The position numbers and the translations under genes are program-made. The notes beneath the pieces are model-generated. The model searched no databases. It saw only the letters and a list, made by a program, of their open reading frames with translations, and was not told the origin of the DNA. A stretch of 64,000 nt of DNA. It comes from Stomoxys calcitrans. Taxonomy: Eukaryota; Arthropoda; Insecta; Diptera; Muscidae. The stretch is from NCBI RefSeq assembly GCF_963082655.1, contig NC_081552.1, forward strand, positions 123,294,458 to 123,358,457, in the 5' to 3' direction. Below are positions 31,535 through 43,976 of this stretch, piece by piece (position 1 is the stretch's first letter; each line of letters opens with the position of its first letter).

Positions 31535-32830
31535 TTATAAATTTGTTCGTGATTTCACATGCCGCTTTGAAGAAATAAGTAGATCGGAAGAAGCTGCCAA
31601 AATAATGTATAGGTCCTCATTTTGCCTCACCCTTGATGCTTTAAATGGATTCTGTAATCTATATTTTTTATAGAATTTGTTAAGAGATTCTTGTGCTTCT
31701 TCAGAAAGCTCTCCAATTAGCAACGACTGATAGTCAATTACATCTTAGCCATGTGCGAATATTTTATGGACTGTTGGTCTCAATTGCTTCTGTGGATACT
31801 TTTCCGCTAAAAGTGTTGCAGTTTTTGTTGCATATTCTCCATATTTTGTAGAATTGATGTTTCCTTGCAGTTTAAGGCATTTCAAATCGTGCTTAATCTT
31901 TTTACGATTTTATTGTCAATTCCAGTGATTCTAGTTACTGCTTCATCATTTTCAAAAAATCTCCTAGAAGTGTTTCCGTATCCGTACTTGGGATAGTCTA
32001 CTTTTAGCCCAATTCGTTAAGAAAAAAACTTCTTTCTGATATTTTGCTTATCCTTAGTTGATGTATTTTCATCGAAGTTTTTACGCCAATTTTAGCAAGA
32101 ACTCCATTCACCGTATCCTCACATGCAAAGTGACATTCCATAGTTCTAGTTTTCCTTGTTTGTAGAAAAGTTCAAATTTCCGAAGTTCTTTGACTCTTTT
32201 AACAAATTGAACATGACAATGTTAAGGTTATTCCTATCAGTTCGTTTACGACTTTTCCGTCAACCGTGTTCAGATGGAAATCGTAGCTGCTTTCAATATA
32301 TTTTCATTCTCCAATGTTCAGCACTGTGGGCTTAATCTGGCTTATTTGTTGTTCAATATGCTTCAAGTTTGCATTTATGAGTTTTCCGATTCCTTTGCAA
32401 ATTGAAACATTATTGGTCGGCAATAATGCACTGATGAAGGACGGGAAACGTCAGGTACTAGCCGCAAACGAATACCAGTTGCCATAAACATAAACTTCCG
32501 TAAATTCCATTCCATGCAGTGGTGGTGAATGCAATTTGGCTTGCGAAATATGCCAATATGTATGTAAAATATCAACCCCCTGTTGGATTAACGATGTTCT
32601 TAGTACGTCAAATTTGTCTTTCGAAAGTTCTAGGTCCATAAACAATGTCAAGGCTTCCTCCAAACTAAACATTTTAATGGGTGTCTTTAGAGACGTGGGA
32701 TCGCTTTGGGCTTGCATCAGCAACAGATTCTGTAATCTGCGATCTAACTTTTTGTTTGTCCTCTGTATATTTGATAGACGGCGCTTCCGATATTTGCAGC
32801 GTGACCAATTTATTAGTGACATCTGTTAGT
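31535..32830 (-). pseudogene. RAG1/Transib-like transposase relic
   Basis: Minus-strand pieces in shifting frames, in order: 'MSLINWSRCKYRKRRLSN' (32822), 'SKDKFDVLRTSLIQQGVDIL', 'RPSSVHYCRPIMFQFAKES' (about 32420), a cysteine pair region ('TLSCSIC'), 'RPTVHKIFAHG', and 'IGELSEEAQESLNKFYKKYR...LYIILAASSDLLIS' (31723-31535). The last block parallels the end of the RAG1/Transib catalytic core, where the final catalytic glutamate lies in a 'SE..ES.NK' motif after an 'HK.LAH' motif. Many stops occur and catalytic aspartates were not identified. The family assignment is from memory of motif order. It could be another large insect DNA transposon family related to Transib. Confidence 0.5.
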
Positions 32831-32883
32831 CTCCAAGGATTGTCCAAATCGGCCCAAAACCTGATATAACTTCCATATTTATA

Positions 32884-33275
32884 TAACTACCCGGATAGGG
32901 CCCGCTCCGCTGCTCCTTCTTTAACTCGCTAATATCTTTTAAGGGTGGGGACACTTCGTCTTAAATGTAGATATCGAATTCGTGCTACTGTAGCCTATGC
33001 CCGCATATGACGCTGAACTCCTGCGTTCGAATCCTGGCGAGAACTTCGGACAAAATTTAAAGAGGTTGTTATCCCCTCTTATTGCTGGCGACATTTGCGA
33101 GGTACCATGTCATGCATGGTCATAAAAAAAATTCTCCTTAAAAAGGTGTCGCACTGCGGCACGCCGTTCGGACTTGGCTATAAAAAAGGTCCCTTATCGG
33201 TGGTAAATTCAACTTAAATCGGAAAGCACTCATTAATGTGTGAGAAGTTTGCCCCTGCTCGGTTCCTGGACAAAT
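32884..33275 (+). repeat. Rep-G start joined to SINE, composite copy 1
   Basis: The Rep-G start ('gggcccgctccgctgctcct', 'gctaatatcttttaagggtg', 'gatatcgaattcgtgc') passes at about 32980 into a SINE whose tRNA-like part contains GCGTTCGAATCCTGGCG and whose body contains CGGCACGCCGTTCGGAC. It ends at 'gctcggttcctggacaaa', where HINE-A is inserted. The same joint is found at 47675-48010. Confidence 0.7.
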
Positions 33276-35233
33276 TTTTATACCCTCCACCATAAGATGG
33301 GGGGTATACTAATTTCGTCATTCTGTTTGTAACTACTCGAAATATTCGTCTGAGACCCCATAAAGTATATATATTCTTGATCGTCGTGACATTTTATGTC
33401 GATCTAGCCATGTCCGTCCGTCTGTCCGTCCGTCCGTCCGTCCGTCCGTCCGTCCGTCTGTCTGTCGAAAGCACGCTAACTTCCGAAGGAGTTAAGCTAG
33501 CCGCTTGAAATTTTGCACAAATACTTCTTATTAGTGTAGGTCGGTTGGTATTGTAAATGGGCCATATCGGTCCATGTTTTGATATAGCTGCCATATAAAC
33601 CGATCTTGGGTCTTGACTTCTTGAGCCTCTAGAGTGCGCAATTCTTATCCGATTGGAATGAAATTTTGCACGACGTGTTTTGTTATTATGTCCAACAATT
33701 GCGCGAAGTATAGTTCAAATCGGTTCATAACCTGATATAGCTGCCATATAAACCGATCTTGGGTCTTGACTTCTTGAGCCTCTATCGTGCGCAATTCTTA
33801 TCCGATCAGAATGAAATTTTGCACGACGTGTTTTGTTATTATGTCCAACAGCTGTGCCAAGTATGGTTCAAATCGGTTCATAACCTGATATAGCTGCCAT
33901 ATAAACCGATCTTGGGTCTTGACTTTTTGAGCCTCTAGAGTGCGCAATTCTTATCCGATTGGAATGAAATTTTGCACGACGTGTTTTGTTATTATATCCA
34001 ACAATTGTACCAAGTATGGTTCAAATCGGCCCATAACCTGATATAGCTGCCATATAAACCGATCTTGGGGTCTTGACTTCTTGAGCCTCTAGAGAGCGCA
34101 ATTCTTATCCGAATTGAATGGAATTTCGCACGACGTGTTTTGTTATGAACTGCGCGAAGTATAGTTCAAATCGGTTCATAACCTGATATAGCTGCCATAT
34201 AAACCGATCTTGGGTCTTGACTTCTTGAGCCTCTATCGTGCGCAATTCTTATCCGATCAGAATGAAATTTTGCACGACGTGTTTTGTTATTATGTCCAAC
34301 AGCTGTGCCAAGTATGGTTCAAATCGGTTCATAACCTGATATAGCTGCCATATAAACCGATCCTGGGTCTTGACTTTTTGAGCCTCTAGAGTGCGCAATT
34401 CTTATCCGATTGAAATGAAATTTTGCACGACGTGTTTTGTTATTATATCCAACAACTGTGCCAAGTATGGTTGAAATCGGTTCATAACCTGATATAGCTG
34501 CCATATAAACCGATCTTGGGTCTTGACTTCTTGAGCCTCTAGAGGGAACAATTCTTATCCGATTTGAATGAATTTATGCCCGAAGTATTTCGTTATGATA
34601 TCCAACAACTGTGCCAAGTATGGTTGAAATCGGTCCATAACCTGATATAGCTGTCATACAAACAGATCTGGGGATTTGACTTCTTGAGCTTTTAGAGGGC
34701 GCAATTCCTATCCGATTTGGCTGAAATTTTGCATGACGTATTTTTTTTTTTACTTTCAACAACTGTGTCAAATAAGGTTCAAATCGGTTCATAACCTGAT
34801 ATAGCTTCCATATAAACCGATCTGGGATCTTGACTTCTTCACCCTTAGAGGTCGCAATTATTATCCGATATGCCTGAAATTTTGTACGATGGATCCTCTC
34901 ATGACCATCAACAAACGTATTTATTATGGTCTGAATCGGTCTATAGCCCGATACAGACCCCGTATAAATCGTTCTCTCTATTTTACTTCGTGAGCCCCAA
35001 TGGGCGCAATTCTTATACGAATTGGCTGAAATTTTACACAGGTCTCCAACATATAATTTAATTGTGGTCCGAACCGGACCATATCTTGATATCGTTTTAA
35101 TAGCAGAGCAACTCTTTTCTTATATCCTTTTCTGCCTAAGAAGAGATGCCGGGAAAAGAACTCGACACATGCGATCCATGGTGGAGGGTATATAAGATTC
35201 GGCCCGGCCGAACTTAGCACGCTTTTACTTGTT
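33276..35233 (+). mobile_element. HINE-A copy, ten monomers
   Basis: Complete element and the longest copy. It has 5' TATACCCTCCACCATAAG, (GTCC)n at 33415-33460, about ten monomers of ~153 bp, the subterminal repeat, the hairpin and the ACTTGTT end. Monomers at 33690-33860 and 34140-34320 share private variants ('gcgcgaagtatagttcaa', 'cctctatcgtgcgcaatt'), giving a ~441-bp higher-order repeat. Confidence 0.92.
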
Positions 35234-35752
35234 GCTTTATTCCCATATGCCTTTCTTTTGAGTCCCATAATACAGTATTGGTAAATATTTCGAGTTTAGG
35301 GGGTGGTCACTTGGCCATTAAAGTAAATATAAGAATCATGCTCTACTTTCAGAAACATTTCCTATGAGTCCCATTATGGCATTATCGGTAAATAAGTTGT
35401 GTATGACGGTGGGGTGAACCTCAGAGTTTTTTGTCCCGAAAATTTAAATAAATTTCCCGAAAATCAGTTTAGGGGCCGATTTAGGGCGTACCCCCAAACA
35501 CTTGGCTCCAAAATCGGATATCAAATTCTTTTTTACTCTCAAATACCTTTCATTTGCGTCCTCTATCTGCTTAGAAGAGTTTTGGGGTTGGGACGGCCGG
35601 CTGGGTACATGGGCCAAAAATTTTATACGACATTAATTTTCTAGTCTCCAATACCTTTCATTTGATACACATATTGTGCCTACCAATCCATTTTTGGTTT
35701 TGGGGGCGTCAGTCTCCATCCGATATCTAAAAATCATATAACCTATGTTTCC
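35234..35752 (+). repeat. Rep-G array segment
   Basis: Units with 'ccaaacacttggctcc', 'ctctcaaatacctttcattt' and 'gttttggggttgggacgg' end at 'aacctatgtttcc', where HINE-A is inserted. Confidence 0.7.
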
Positions 35753-37220
35753 TTTTTTATACCCTCCACCATAAGATGGGGGGTATACTAATTTCGTCAT
35801 TCTGTTTGTAACTACTCGAAATATACGTCTGAGACCCCATAAAGTATATATATTCTAGATCGTCGTGACATTTTATGTCGATCTAGTCATGTCCGTGCGT
35901 CCGTCCGTCCGTCTGTCTGTCTAAAGCACGCTAACTTTCGAAGGAGTAAAGCTAGCCGCTTGAAATTTTGCACAAATAATTCTTATTAGTGTAGGTCGGT
36001 TGGTATTGTAAATGGGCCATATCGGTCCATGTTTTGATATAGCTGCCATATAAACCGATCTGGGGTCTTGACTTCTTGAGCCTCTAGAGTGCGCAATTCT
36101 TATCCGATTGAAATGAAATTTTGCACGACGTGTTTTGCTATGATGTCCAACAACTGTGCCAAGTAAAGTGCAAATCGGTTCATAACCTGATATAGCTGCC
36201 ATATAAACCGATCTTGGGTCTTGACTTCTTGAGCCTCTAGCGTGCGCAATTCTTATCCGATCAGAATGAAATTTTGTACGACGTGTTTTGTTATGATATC
36301 CAACAACTGTGCCAAGTATGGTTTAAATCGGTCCATAACCTGATATAGCTGCCATATAAACCGATCTTGGGTCTTGACTTCTTGAGCCTCTAGGGTGCGC
36401 AATTCTTATCCGATTGAAATGAAATTTTGCACGACGTGTCTTGTTATTATATCCAACAACTGTGCTAAGTATGGTTCAAATCGGTCCATAACCTGATATA
36501 GCTGCCATATAAACCGATCTTGGGTCTTGACTTCTTGAGCCTCTAGAGTGCGCAATTCTTATCCGATTGGAATGAAATTTTGCACGACGTGTTTTGCTAT
36601 GATATCCAACAACTGTGCCAAGTATGGTTGAAATCGGTTTATAACCTGATATAGCTGTCATATAAACAGATCTGGGGATTTGATTTCTTGAGCTTCTAGA
36701 GGGCGCAATTCCTATCCGATTTGGCTGAAATTTTGCATGACGTATTTTATTATGTCAAATAAGGTTCAAATCGGTTCATAACCTGATATGGCTGCCATAT
36801 AAACCTATCTGGGCTCTTGACTTCTTGACCCCTAGATGTCGCAATTATTATCCGATATGCCTGAAATTTTGTACGATGGATCCTCTCATGACCATCAACA
36901 AACGTGTTTATTATGGTCTGAATCGGTCTATAGCCCGATACAGATCCCATATAAATCGTTCTCTCTATTTTACTTCGTGAGCCCCAATGGGCGCAATTCT
37001 TATACGAATTGGCTGAAATTTTGCACAGGTCTCCAACATATAATTTAATTGTGGTCCGAAACGGACCATATCTTGATATCGTTTTAATAGCAGAGCAACT
37101 CTTTTCTTATATCCTTTTTTGCCTAAGAAGAGATGCCGGGAAAAGAACTCGACAAATGCGATCCATGATGGAGGGTATATAAGATTCGGCCCGGCCGAAC
37201 TTAGCACGCTTTTACTTGTT
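35753..37220 (+). mobile_element. HINE-A copy, seven monomers
   Basis: Complete copy with a short (GTCC)n at 35892-35915, about seven monomers, the hairpin and the ACTTGTT end. It is inserted in Rep-G, which resumes with 'ctacggaacaaacaaa' at 37225. Confidence 0.9.
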
Positions 37221-37622
37221 TAATTCTACGGAACAAACAAAAAAACAACTCTCATATAGTCATGTTGGGTCATATAGTCATGTTGGGATCCGCCCTCTTC
37301 AATATCAACAAATAATAAAGCTTTTTCCTTCTTCCTGACCATAGTCGTAATCTACACCCGAATACCTTTCAGTTCAGTCCCATATTGTCATGATCGTCCA
37401 AAAAACCTAATTTAAGGGGTTTTGGAATTGGGGCGGCCCCCAAGTTACCTGTACCCAATTTTTAATATGAAATTTGTACTGTACTCCTGAATACCTTTTA
37501 TTTGAGCTTGATATTGTCCCGATCGGTCCACTTTTATCTGTGGGTAGTGCTTTTAGGGCAGGGGGGAGGGTCCGCCCAATTCCCATATTAAAAAAAGTGT
37601 ATAGGCTATGTTTCCAGACCAA

Positions 37623-37623
<1 letters not shown>
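37221..37623 (+). repeat. Rep-G segment, left arm of inverted repeat
   Basis: Rep-G modules; positions 37432-37623 are repeated in reverse at 37793-37952 plus 39577-39603. The arm ends at 'ctatgtttccagaccaat', a typical Rep-G 3' region. Confidence 0.75.
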
Positions 37624-37706
<83 letters not shown>

Positions 37707-37735
37707 ATCTATATATATATATATATACATATATC

Positions 37736-37770
<35 letters not shown>

Positions 37771-37792
37771 TAATATATATATATGTGGGTAG
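37624..37792. repeat. (TA)n microsatellite core of a large palindrome
   Basis: About 160 bp of TA dinucleotides with occasional C/G interruptions. It forms the loop region between two Rep-G arms. Open frames made of Tyr/Ile here are artefacts. Confidence 0.92.
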
Positions 37793-37952
37793 ATTGGTCT
37801 GGAAACATAGCCTATATACTTTTTTTAATATCGGAAGGGGGCGGACCTTCCCCCCTGCCCTAAAAGCACTACCCACAGATAAAAGTGGACCGATCGGGAC
37901 AATATCAAGCTCAAATGAAAGGTATTCAGGAGTAGAGTACAAATTTCATATT
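37793..37952 (-). repeat. Rep-G segment, right arm of inverted repeat
   Basis: Reverse complement of the left arm ('attggtctggaaacatagcc', 'ggtattcaggagtagagtac'), interrupted by HINE-A after 'aaatttcatatt' and completed at 39577-39603. Confidence 0.8.
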
Positions 37953-39576
37953 AACAAGTAAAAGCGTGCTAAGTTCGGCCGGGCCTTATCTTATATACCG
38001 TCCACCATGGATCGCATTTGTCGAGTTCTTTTCCCGGCATCTCCTCTTAGGCAAAAAAGGATATAAGAAAAGAGTTGCTCTGCTATTAAAACGATATCAA
38101 GATATGGTCGCGTTCGGACCACAATTAAATTATATGTTGGAGACCTGTGTAAAATTTCAGCCAATTCTTATAAGAATTGCGCCCATTGGGGCTCACGAAG
38201 TAAAATAGAGAGAACGATTTATATGCGATCTGTATCGGGCTATACACCGATTCAGACCATAATAAACACGTTTGTTGATGGTCATGAGAGGATCCATCGT
38301 AAAAAATTTCAGGCATATCGGATAATAATTGCGACCTCTAGGGGTCAAGAAGTCAAGATCCCAGATCGGTTTATTTGGCAGCTATATCAGGTTATGAACC
38401 GATTTGAACCTTATTTGAAACAATTGTTGAAAGTAAAAATAAAATACGTCATGCAAAATTTTAGGCAAATCGGATAGGAATTGCGCCCTCCAGAAGCTCA
38501 AGAATTCAAATCCCCAGATCTGTTTATATGACAGCTATATCAGGTTATTGACCGATTTCAACCATACTTGGCACAGATGTTGGATATCATAACGAAATAC
38601 TTCGTGCCAAAATTCATTCAAATCGGATTAGAATTGTGCCCTCTAGAGGCTCAAGAAGTCAAGACCCAAGATCGGTTTATATGGCAGCTATATCAGGTTA
38701 TGGACCGATTTAAACCATACTTGGCGCAGTAGTTGGGTATCATAACAAAACACGTCGTGCGAAATTCCATTCTAATCGGATAAGAATTGCGCCCTCTAGA
38801 GGCTCAAGAAGTCAAGACCCAAGATCGGTTTATATGACAGCTATATCAGGTAATGTACCGATTTGAACCATACTTGGCATAGTTGTTGGATATCATAGCA
38901 AAATACGTCGTGCAAAATTTCATCCCAATCGGATAAGAATTGCGCACTCTAGAGACTCAAGAAGTCAAGACCCAATATCGGTTTATATAACAGCTATATC
39001 AGGTTATGGACCGATTTGAACCATACTTGACACAGTTGTTGGATATCATAACAAAACACGTCGTGCAAAATTTCATTCCAATCGGATAAGAATTGCGCAC
39101 TCTAGAGGCTCAAGAATTCAAGACCCAAGATCGGTTGATATGGCAGCTATATCAGGTTATGGACCGATTTGAACTATACATGGCGCAGTCGTTGGATATC
39201 ATAACAAAACACGTCGTGCAAAATTTCATTCCAATCGGATAAGAATTGCGCTCTCTAGAGGCTCAAGAAGTCAAGACCCAAGATCGGTTTATATGGCAGC
39301 TATATCAAAACATGGACCGATATGGCCCATTTACAATACCAACCGACCTACACTAATAAGAAGTATTTGTGCAAAATTTCAAGTGGCTAGCTTCACTCAT
39401 TCGGAAGTTAGCGTGCTTTCGACAGACAGGCGGACGGACATGGCTAGATCGACATAAAATGTCGCGACGATCAAGAATATACATACTTTATGGGGTCTCA
39501 GACGAATATTTCGAGTAGTTACAAACAGAATGACGAAATTAGTATACCCCCCATCTTATGGTGGAGGGTATAAAAA
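37953..39576 (-). mobile_element. HINE-A copy with known empty site
   Basis: Complete reverse-oriented element: AACAAGTAAAAGCGTGC, about eight monomers, a reduced GGAC microsatellite, and the end ...CCATCTTATGGTGGAGGGTA. The flanks 'caaatttcatatt' and 'aaaaattgggtacagg' are contiguous in the opposite palindrome arm at 37450-37485, so the insertion point lies within a run of T (minus-strand view) without a long target duplication. Confidence 0.92.
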
Positions 39577-39601
39577 TTGGGTACAGGTAACTTGGGGGTC
39601 G
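39577..39601 (-). repeat. Rep-G remnant closing the right arm
   Basis: The short stretch 'attgggtacaggtaacttgg' pairs with 37432-37460. The LINE-delta sequence begins immediately afterwards. Confidence 0.75.
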
Positions 39602-40114
39602 CCAAATCTTTAGCCACATTGTTCACTATATACACGCATGAGGTGGGTAGGGAACTGATGGTCGATGGAGTGACACATTTGACAGCTCTTTCAAATTGCT
39701 GTTGCATGTGTGAATGCAACAGCAATTTGTGATAAAGTCAGACGTAGAAACAAGGGGGTGCTGACAAAGAAACCTTCTTCACCGCGTAAAAAGCAATTGG
39801 CAACTGCAGTGCTAGTGTGGTCTCGTTAGCTATGTGACCCGCAGTGGAACAATATTTGGATCTGCCAGTATACCGCCTGTACTCATGTAAACCACCTCCA
39901 TCAGGAGACAAAAATCCTATCCGTGCGAAGACATAACTACATGCTGTTTAAGCAATATCTTCTGGGATGTTATAACGGAGACCATCGAAATCATCATTTT
40001 ATGGATAGGTATCCACCGCCCAGAAACCTTTAGGCGAATCTTCGTGATCTAGAGCATGAGGTTCGGCGCTACAAGCCAGAACCTCTAGATAAAGCGGAAT
40101 ACCAAACGATTCCA
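39602..40114 (+). pseudogene. LINE-delta (jockey-like) RT C-terminal half, plus strand
   Basis: The plus-strand frames give 'SLATLFTIYTHEVGRELMVDGVT', then after a small foldback 'NATAICDKVRRRNK', a stretch with 'WNNI.IC', and in the last 150 bp 'LLGCY.GDH..HH.MDRYPPPRN' and 'DLEHEVRRYKPEPLD'. These are the thumb and C-terminal region of jockey-clade reverse transcriptases. Multiple frameshifts occur. The first 91 bp are duplicated in inverse orientation at 40115-40205. Confidence 0.75.
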
Positions 40115-40560
40115 GAAAGAGCTGTCAAATGTGTCACTCCATCGACCATCAGTTCCCTACCCACCTCATGCGTGTATATAGTGAACAATGTGGCTAAAGA
40201 TTTGGTGGCAGATGTCTTCAGATCTCTTGCGGCAAAATAAGCGGCATGTTCCTTAAGGTAGACATTTATCCTATCACAGATGTCATCAATGGTTGGGGGT
40301 CTGAAGCCATGATCGTACAATCGTCCGCATATGCTACGGTCTCGAGTCGAATGCCTTTGATAGGTCCAGTGCCACGAGGACGTTCCTATCACATGGCCTG
40401 GGCTGATTGAAATCACGGCAAATGAGTGCGGTGATGGTATGCAAAGCAGTAGTTGTGTTATGCATTCTTCGAAATCAGGAACTACTCGGGAGGAGTAGTC
40501 CCTGAAGCGTCTAATGGTGAGAGAAGCGAGATAGGTCTGTAAGGTACTCAACTCCAGGTG
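40115..40560 (-). pseudogene. LINE-delta (jockey-like) RT palm with YADD, minus strand
   Basis: The minus strand encodes 'GIRLETVAYADDCTIMAS', the intact catalytic YADD motif C (plus coordinates about 40319-40333). After a frameshift comes 'IDDICDRINVYLKEHAAYFAARDLKTSATKS' and 'LATLFTIYTHEVG'. It faces the plus-strand half head-on: the downstream half of the gene has been inverted. The long minus frame 40551-40069 mixes coding and antisense sequence and is not a real protein. Confidence 0.78.
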
Positions 40561-40997
40561 AATCCAGATTCTTCAACATCAATGTAGAGCTTGCGTAAGA
40601 TACATATTACAGTAATAAGGTAGCCTTTGCCGCTCTCCATTAAGACCTTATGATCTTAAGAGAGAAGATTAAAAAACAGGCAAAAAATACAGAAAGAGAT
40701 CCAGGTACGGGATAGCTTGGAGCGCCACACAGGCTAGAACTTTGAGTTCCGATCTGTGTGGTGTTCATTGCTGTCACGAGAAGCTTAGCTGCAAACTACC
40801 TACTTACTTGTTTACCTACAGCAGCTTGACGAGGATCGCCACCTCCACATGAAAATGTGGCTACAACAACAACAGAAAGAGATCAACCATATTATGGAGC
40901 AAGAAACAAGAAAAATAATGGAGCCAGAGAATGAACCCAAATGAAATAAGTCGCATTTAACTGGATAGTAAATATAAATTAAATAAGTCCTTACTTA
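40561..40997. other. no gene; possible LINE 3' tail
   Basis: The segment at 40790-40900 ('cagcttgacgaggatcgcc', 'acatgaaaatgtggctacaa', then CAA-rich) looks like the untranslated tail of a LINE, but its family is not established. The rest shows nothing I recognise. Confidence 0.4.
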
Positions 40998-41723
<726 letters not shown>

Positions 41724-41924
41724 AAATTCGTACCAAAATAACAATTTAGTTCGTAAATCGTTTTCACCAGGTTTTCAAATAAACAAAAATTTGCCTATGA
41801 ACATTCCACTAAGGAGCAGGGGTAAACTTCTTACATATCAATGAGTGCTGTCCGATTCCAGTTTAAGCTCATCATGAGGGACCAGTGCGACTCTTCTTTG
41901 AGAAGAAGTTTTCACGCAAAGTAT
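41724..41924. other. nothing recognised
   Basis: Short spacer without a supportable feature. Confidence 0.4.
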
Positions 41925-42055
41925 CTCACAAATGTTGCCAGCATTAGAAGGGCATAACCACCACTGAATTTTTTTTCTGATGTTCTCGCCGGTATTTGAA
42001 CCCAGGCTTTCGGCTTCATAAGCGGACACGCTAACCTCGGCAGCCTCCAACGAGA
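41925..42055 (-). mobile_element. tRNA-derived SINE, 5' half
   Basis: The minus strand reads GGAGGCTGCCGAGGTTAGCG, a B-box region GGGTTCAAATACC (one change from the consensus) and the body 'aatgctggcaacatttgtga'. Next to it (42066-42095) is a second B-box-like stretch GGTTCGAATCTTGGCG on the minus strand, a possible second truncated copy. Confidence 0.7.
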
Positions 42056-42294
42056 TAATATTTACGATGTTTTCGCCAAGATTCGAACCAAGACAATCCC
42101 ATGACAGCCGGTTCTACGCACGGATTGTACCGATGGAGTCCTTTATCGACCTAAAAGTACCGCCTCTATGTACGAGCTTACCAGTAAACATGAGAAAAAA
42201 TTGTACTCAGCTGTTTGCGGTACACTACCTGGTAGTTATGTCATGCTTTAGAGTCATCGTTCTATTGTATTAGTAGGCTCCCTATTGTGAGTCA

Positions 42295-43976
42295 TTTTTT
42301 ATACCCTCCACCATAAGATGGGGGGTATACTAATTTCGTCATTCTGTTTGTAACTACTCGAAATATTCGTCTGAGACCCCATAAAGTATATATATTCTTG
42401 ATCGTCGTGAAATTTTATGTCGATCTAGCCATGTCCGTCCGTCTGTCCGTCCGTCCGTCCGTCCGTCCGTCCGTCCGTCCGTCCGTCCGTCCGTCCGTCC
42501 GTCCGTCTGTCTGTCGAAAGCACGCTAACTTTCGAAGGAGTAAAGCTAGCCGCTTGAAATTTTGCACAAATACTTCTTATTAGTGTAGGTCGGTTGGTAT
42601 TGTAAATGGGCCATATCGGTCCATGTTTTGATATAGCTGCCATATAAACCGATCTTGGGTCTTGACTTCTTGAGCCTCTAGAGTGCGCAATTCTTATCCG
42701 ATTGGAATGAATTTTTGCACGACGTGTTTTGTTATGATATCCAACAACTGCGCCAAGTATAGTTCAAATCGGTCCATAACCTGATATAGCTGCCATATAA
42801 ACCGATCTTGGGTCTTGACTTCTTGAGCCTCTAGAGTGCGCAATTCTTATCCGATAGGAATGGAATTTCGCACGACGTGTTTTGTTATGATATCCAACAA
42901 CTGTGCCAAGTATGGTTGAAATCGGTCCATAACCTGATATAGCTGTCATATAAACCGATCTTGGGTCTTGACTTCTTGAGCCTCTAGCGTGCACAATTCT
43001 TATCCGATCAGAATGAAATTGTGCACGACGTGTTTTGTTATGATATCCAACAACTGTGCCAAGTATGATTCAAATCGGCCCATAACCTGATATAGCTGCC
43101 ATATAAACCGATCTTGGGTCTTGACTTCTTGAGCCTCTAGAGGGCCCAATTCTTATCCGAATGGAATGGAATTTTGCACGACGTGTTTTGTTATGATACC
43201 CAACAACTGTGCCAAGTATGGTTTAAATCGGTCCATAACCTGATATAGCTGCCATATAAACCGATCTTGGGTCTAGACTTCTTGAGCCTCTAGAGGGCAC
43301 AATTCTTATCCGATTTGAATGAATTTTTGCACGAAGTATTTCGTTATAATATCCAACAACTGTGCCAAGTATGGTTGAAATCGGTCCATAACCTGATATA
43401 GCTGTCATATAAACTGATCTGGGGATTTGACTTCTTGAGCTTTTAGATGGCGCAATTCCTATCCGATTTGGCTGAAATTTTGCATGACGTATTTTATTTT
43501 TACTTTCAACAACTGTGTCAAATAAGGTTCAAATCGGTTCATAACCTGATATAGCTGCCATATAAACCGATCTGGGATCTTGACTTCTTGACCCCTAGAG
43601 GTCGCAATTATTATCCGATATGCCAGAAATTTTGTACGACGGATCCTCTCATGACCATCAACAAACGTGTTTATAATGGTCTGAATCGTTCTATAGCCCG
43701 ATACAGATCCCATATAAATCGTTCTCTCTATTTTACTTCGTGAGCCCCAATGGACGCAATTCTTATACGAATTGGCTGAAATTTTACACAGGTCTCCAAC
43801 ATATAATTTAATTGTGGTCCGAACCGGACCATATCTTGATATCGTTTTAATAGCAGAGCAACTCTTTTCTTATATCCTTTTTTGCCTAAGAAGAGATGCC
43901 AGGAAAGAACTCGACAAATGCGATCCATGGTGGAGGGTATATAAGATTCGGCCCGGCCGAACTTAGCACGTTTTTT
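42295..43976 (+). mobile_element. HINE-A copy with long (GTCC)n, 3' end clipped
   Basis: The 5' end is complete. The microsatellite at 42433-42512 is the longest in the window (about 18 GTCC units). About eight monomers, the subterminal repeat and the hairpin TTCGGCCCGGCCGAA are present. The end stops at ACTTAGCACG followed by a T run, so the usual ACTTGTT terminus is missing. Confidence 0.9.

Noticed and set aside
37474..37961. Tyr/Ile-rich open reading frames on both strands
   Set aside because: They are translations of the (TA)n microsatellite and Rep-G arms; composition and palindromic position explain them.
39519..40551. 160-residue minus-strand protein and its opposite-strand neighbour as a novel gene pair
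   Set aside because: Motifs such as YADD show that they are the two inverted halves of one jockey-like RT; part of each frame is antisense.
42398..42643. Frame rich in SVRP repeats
   Set aside because: It is the (GTCC)n microsatellite of HINE-A read in frame; no start context or homology.
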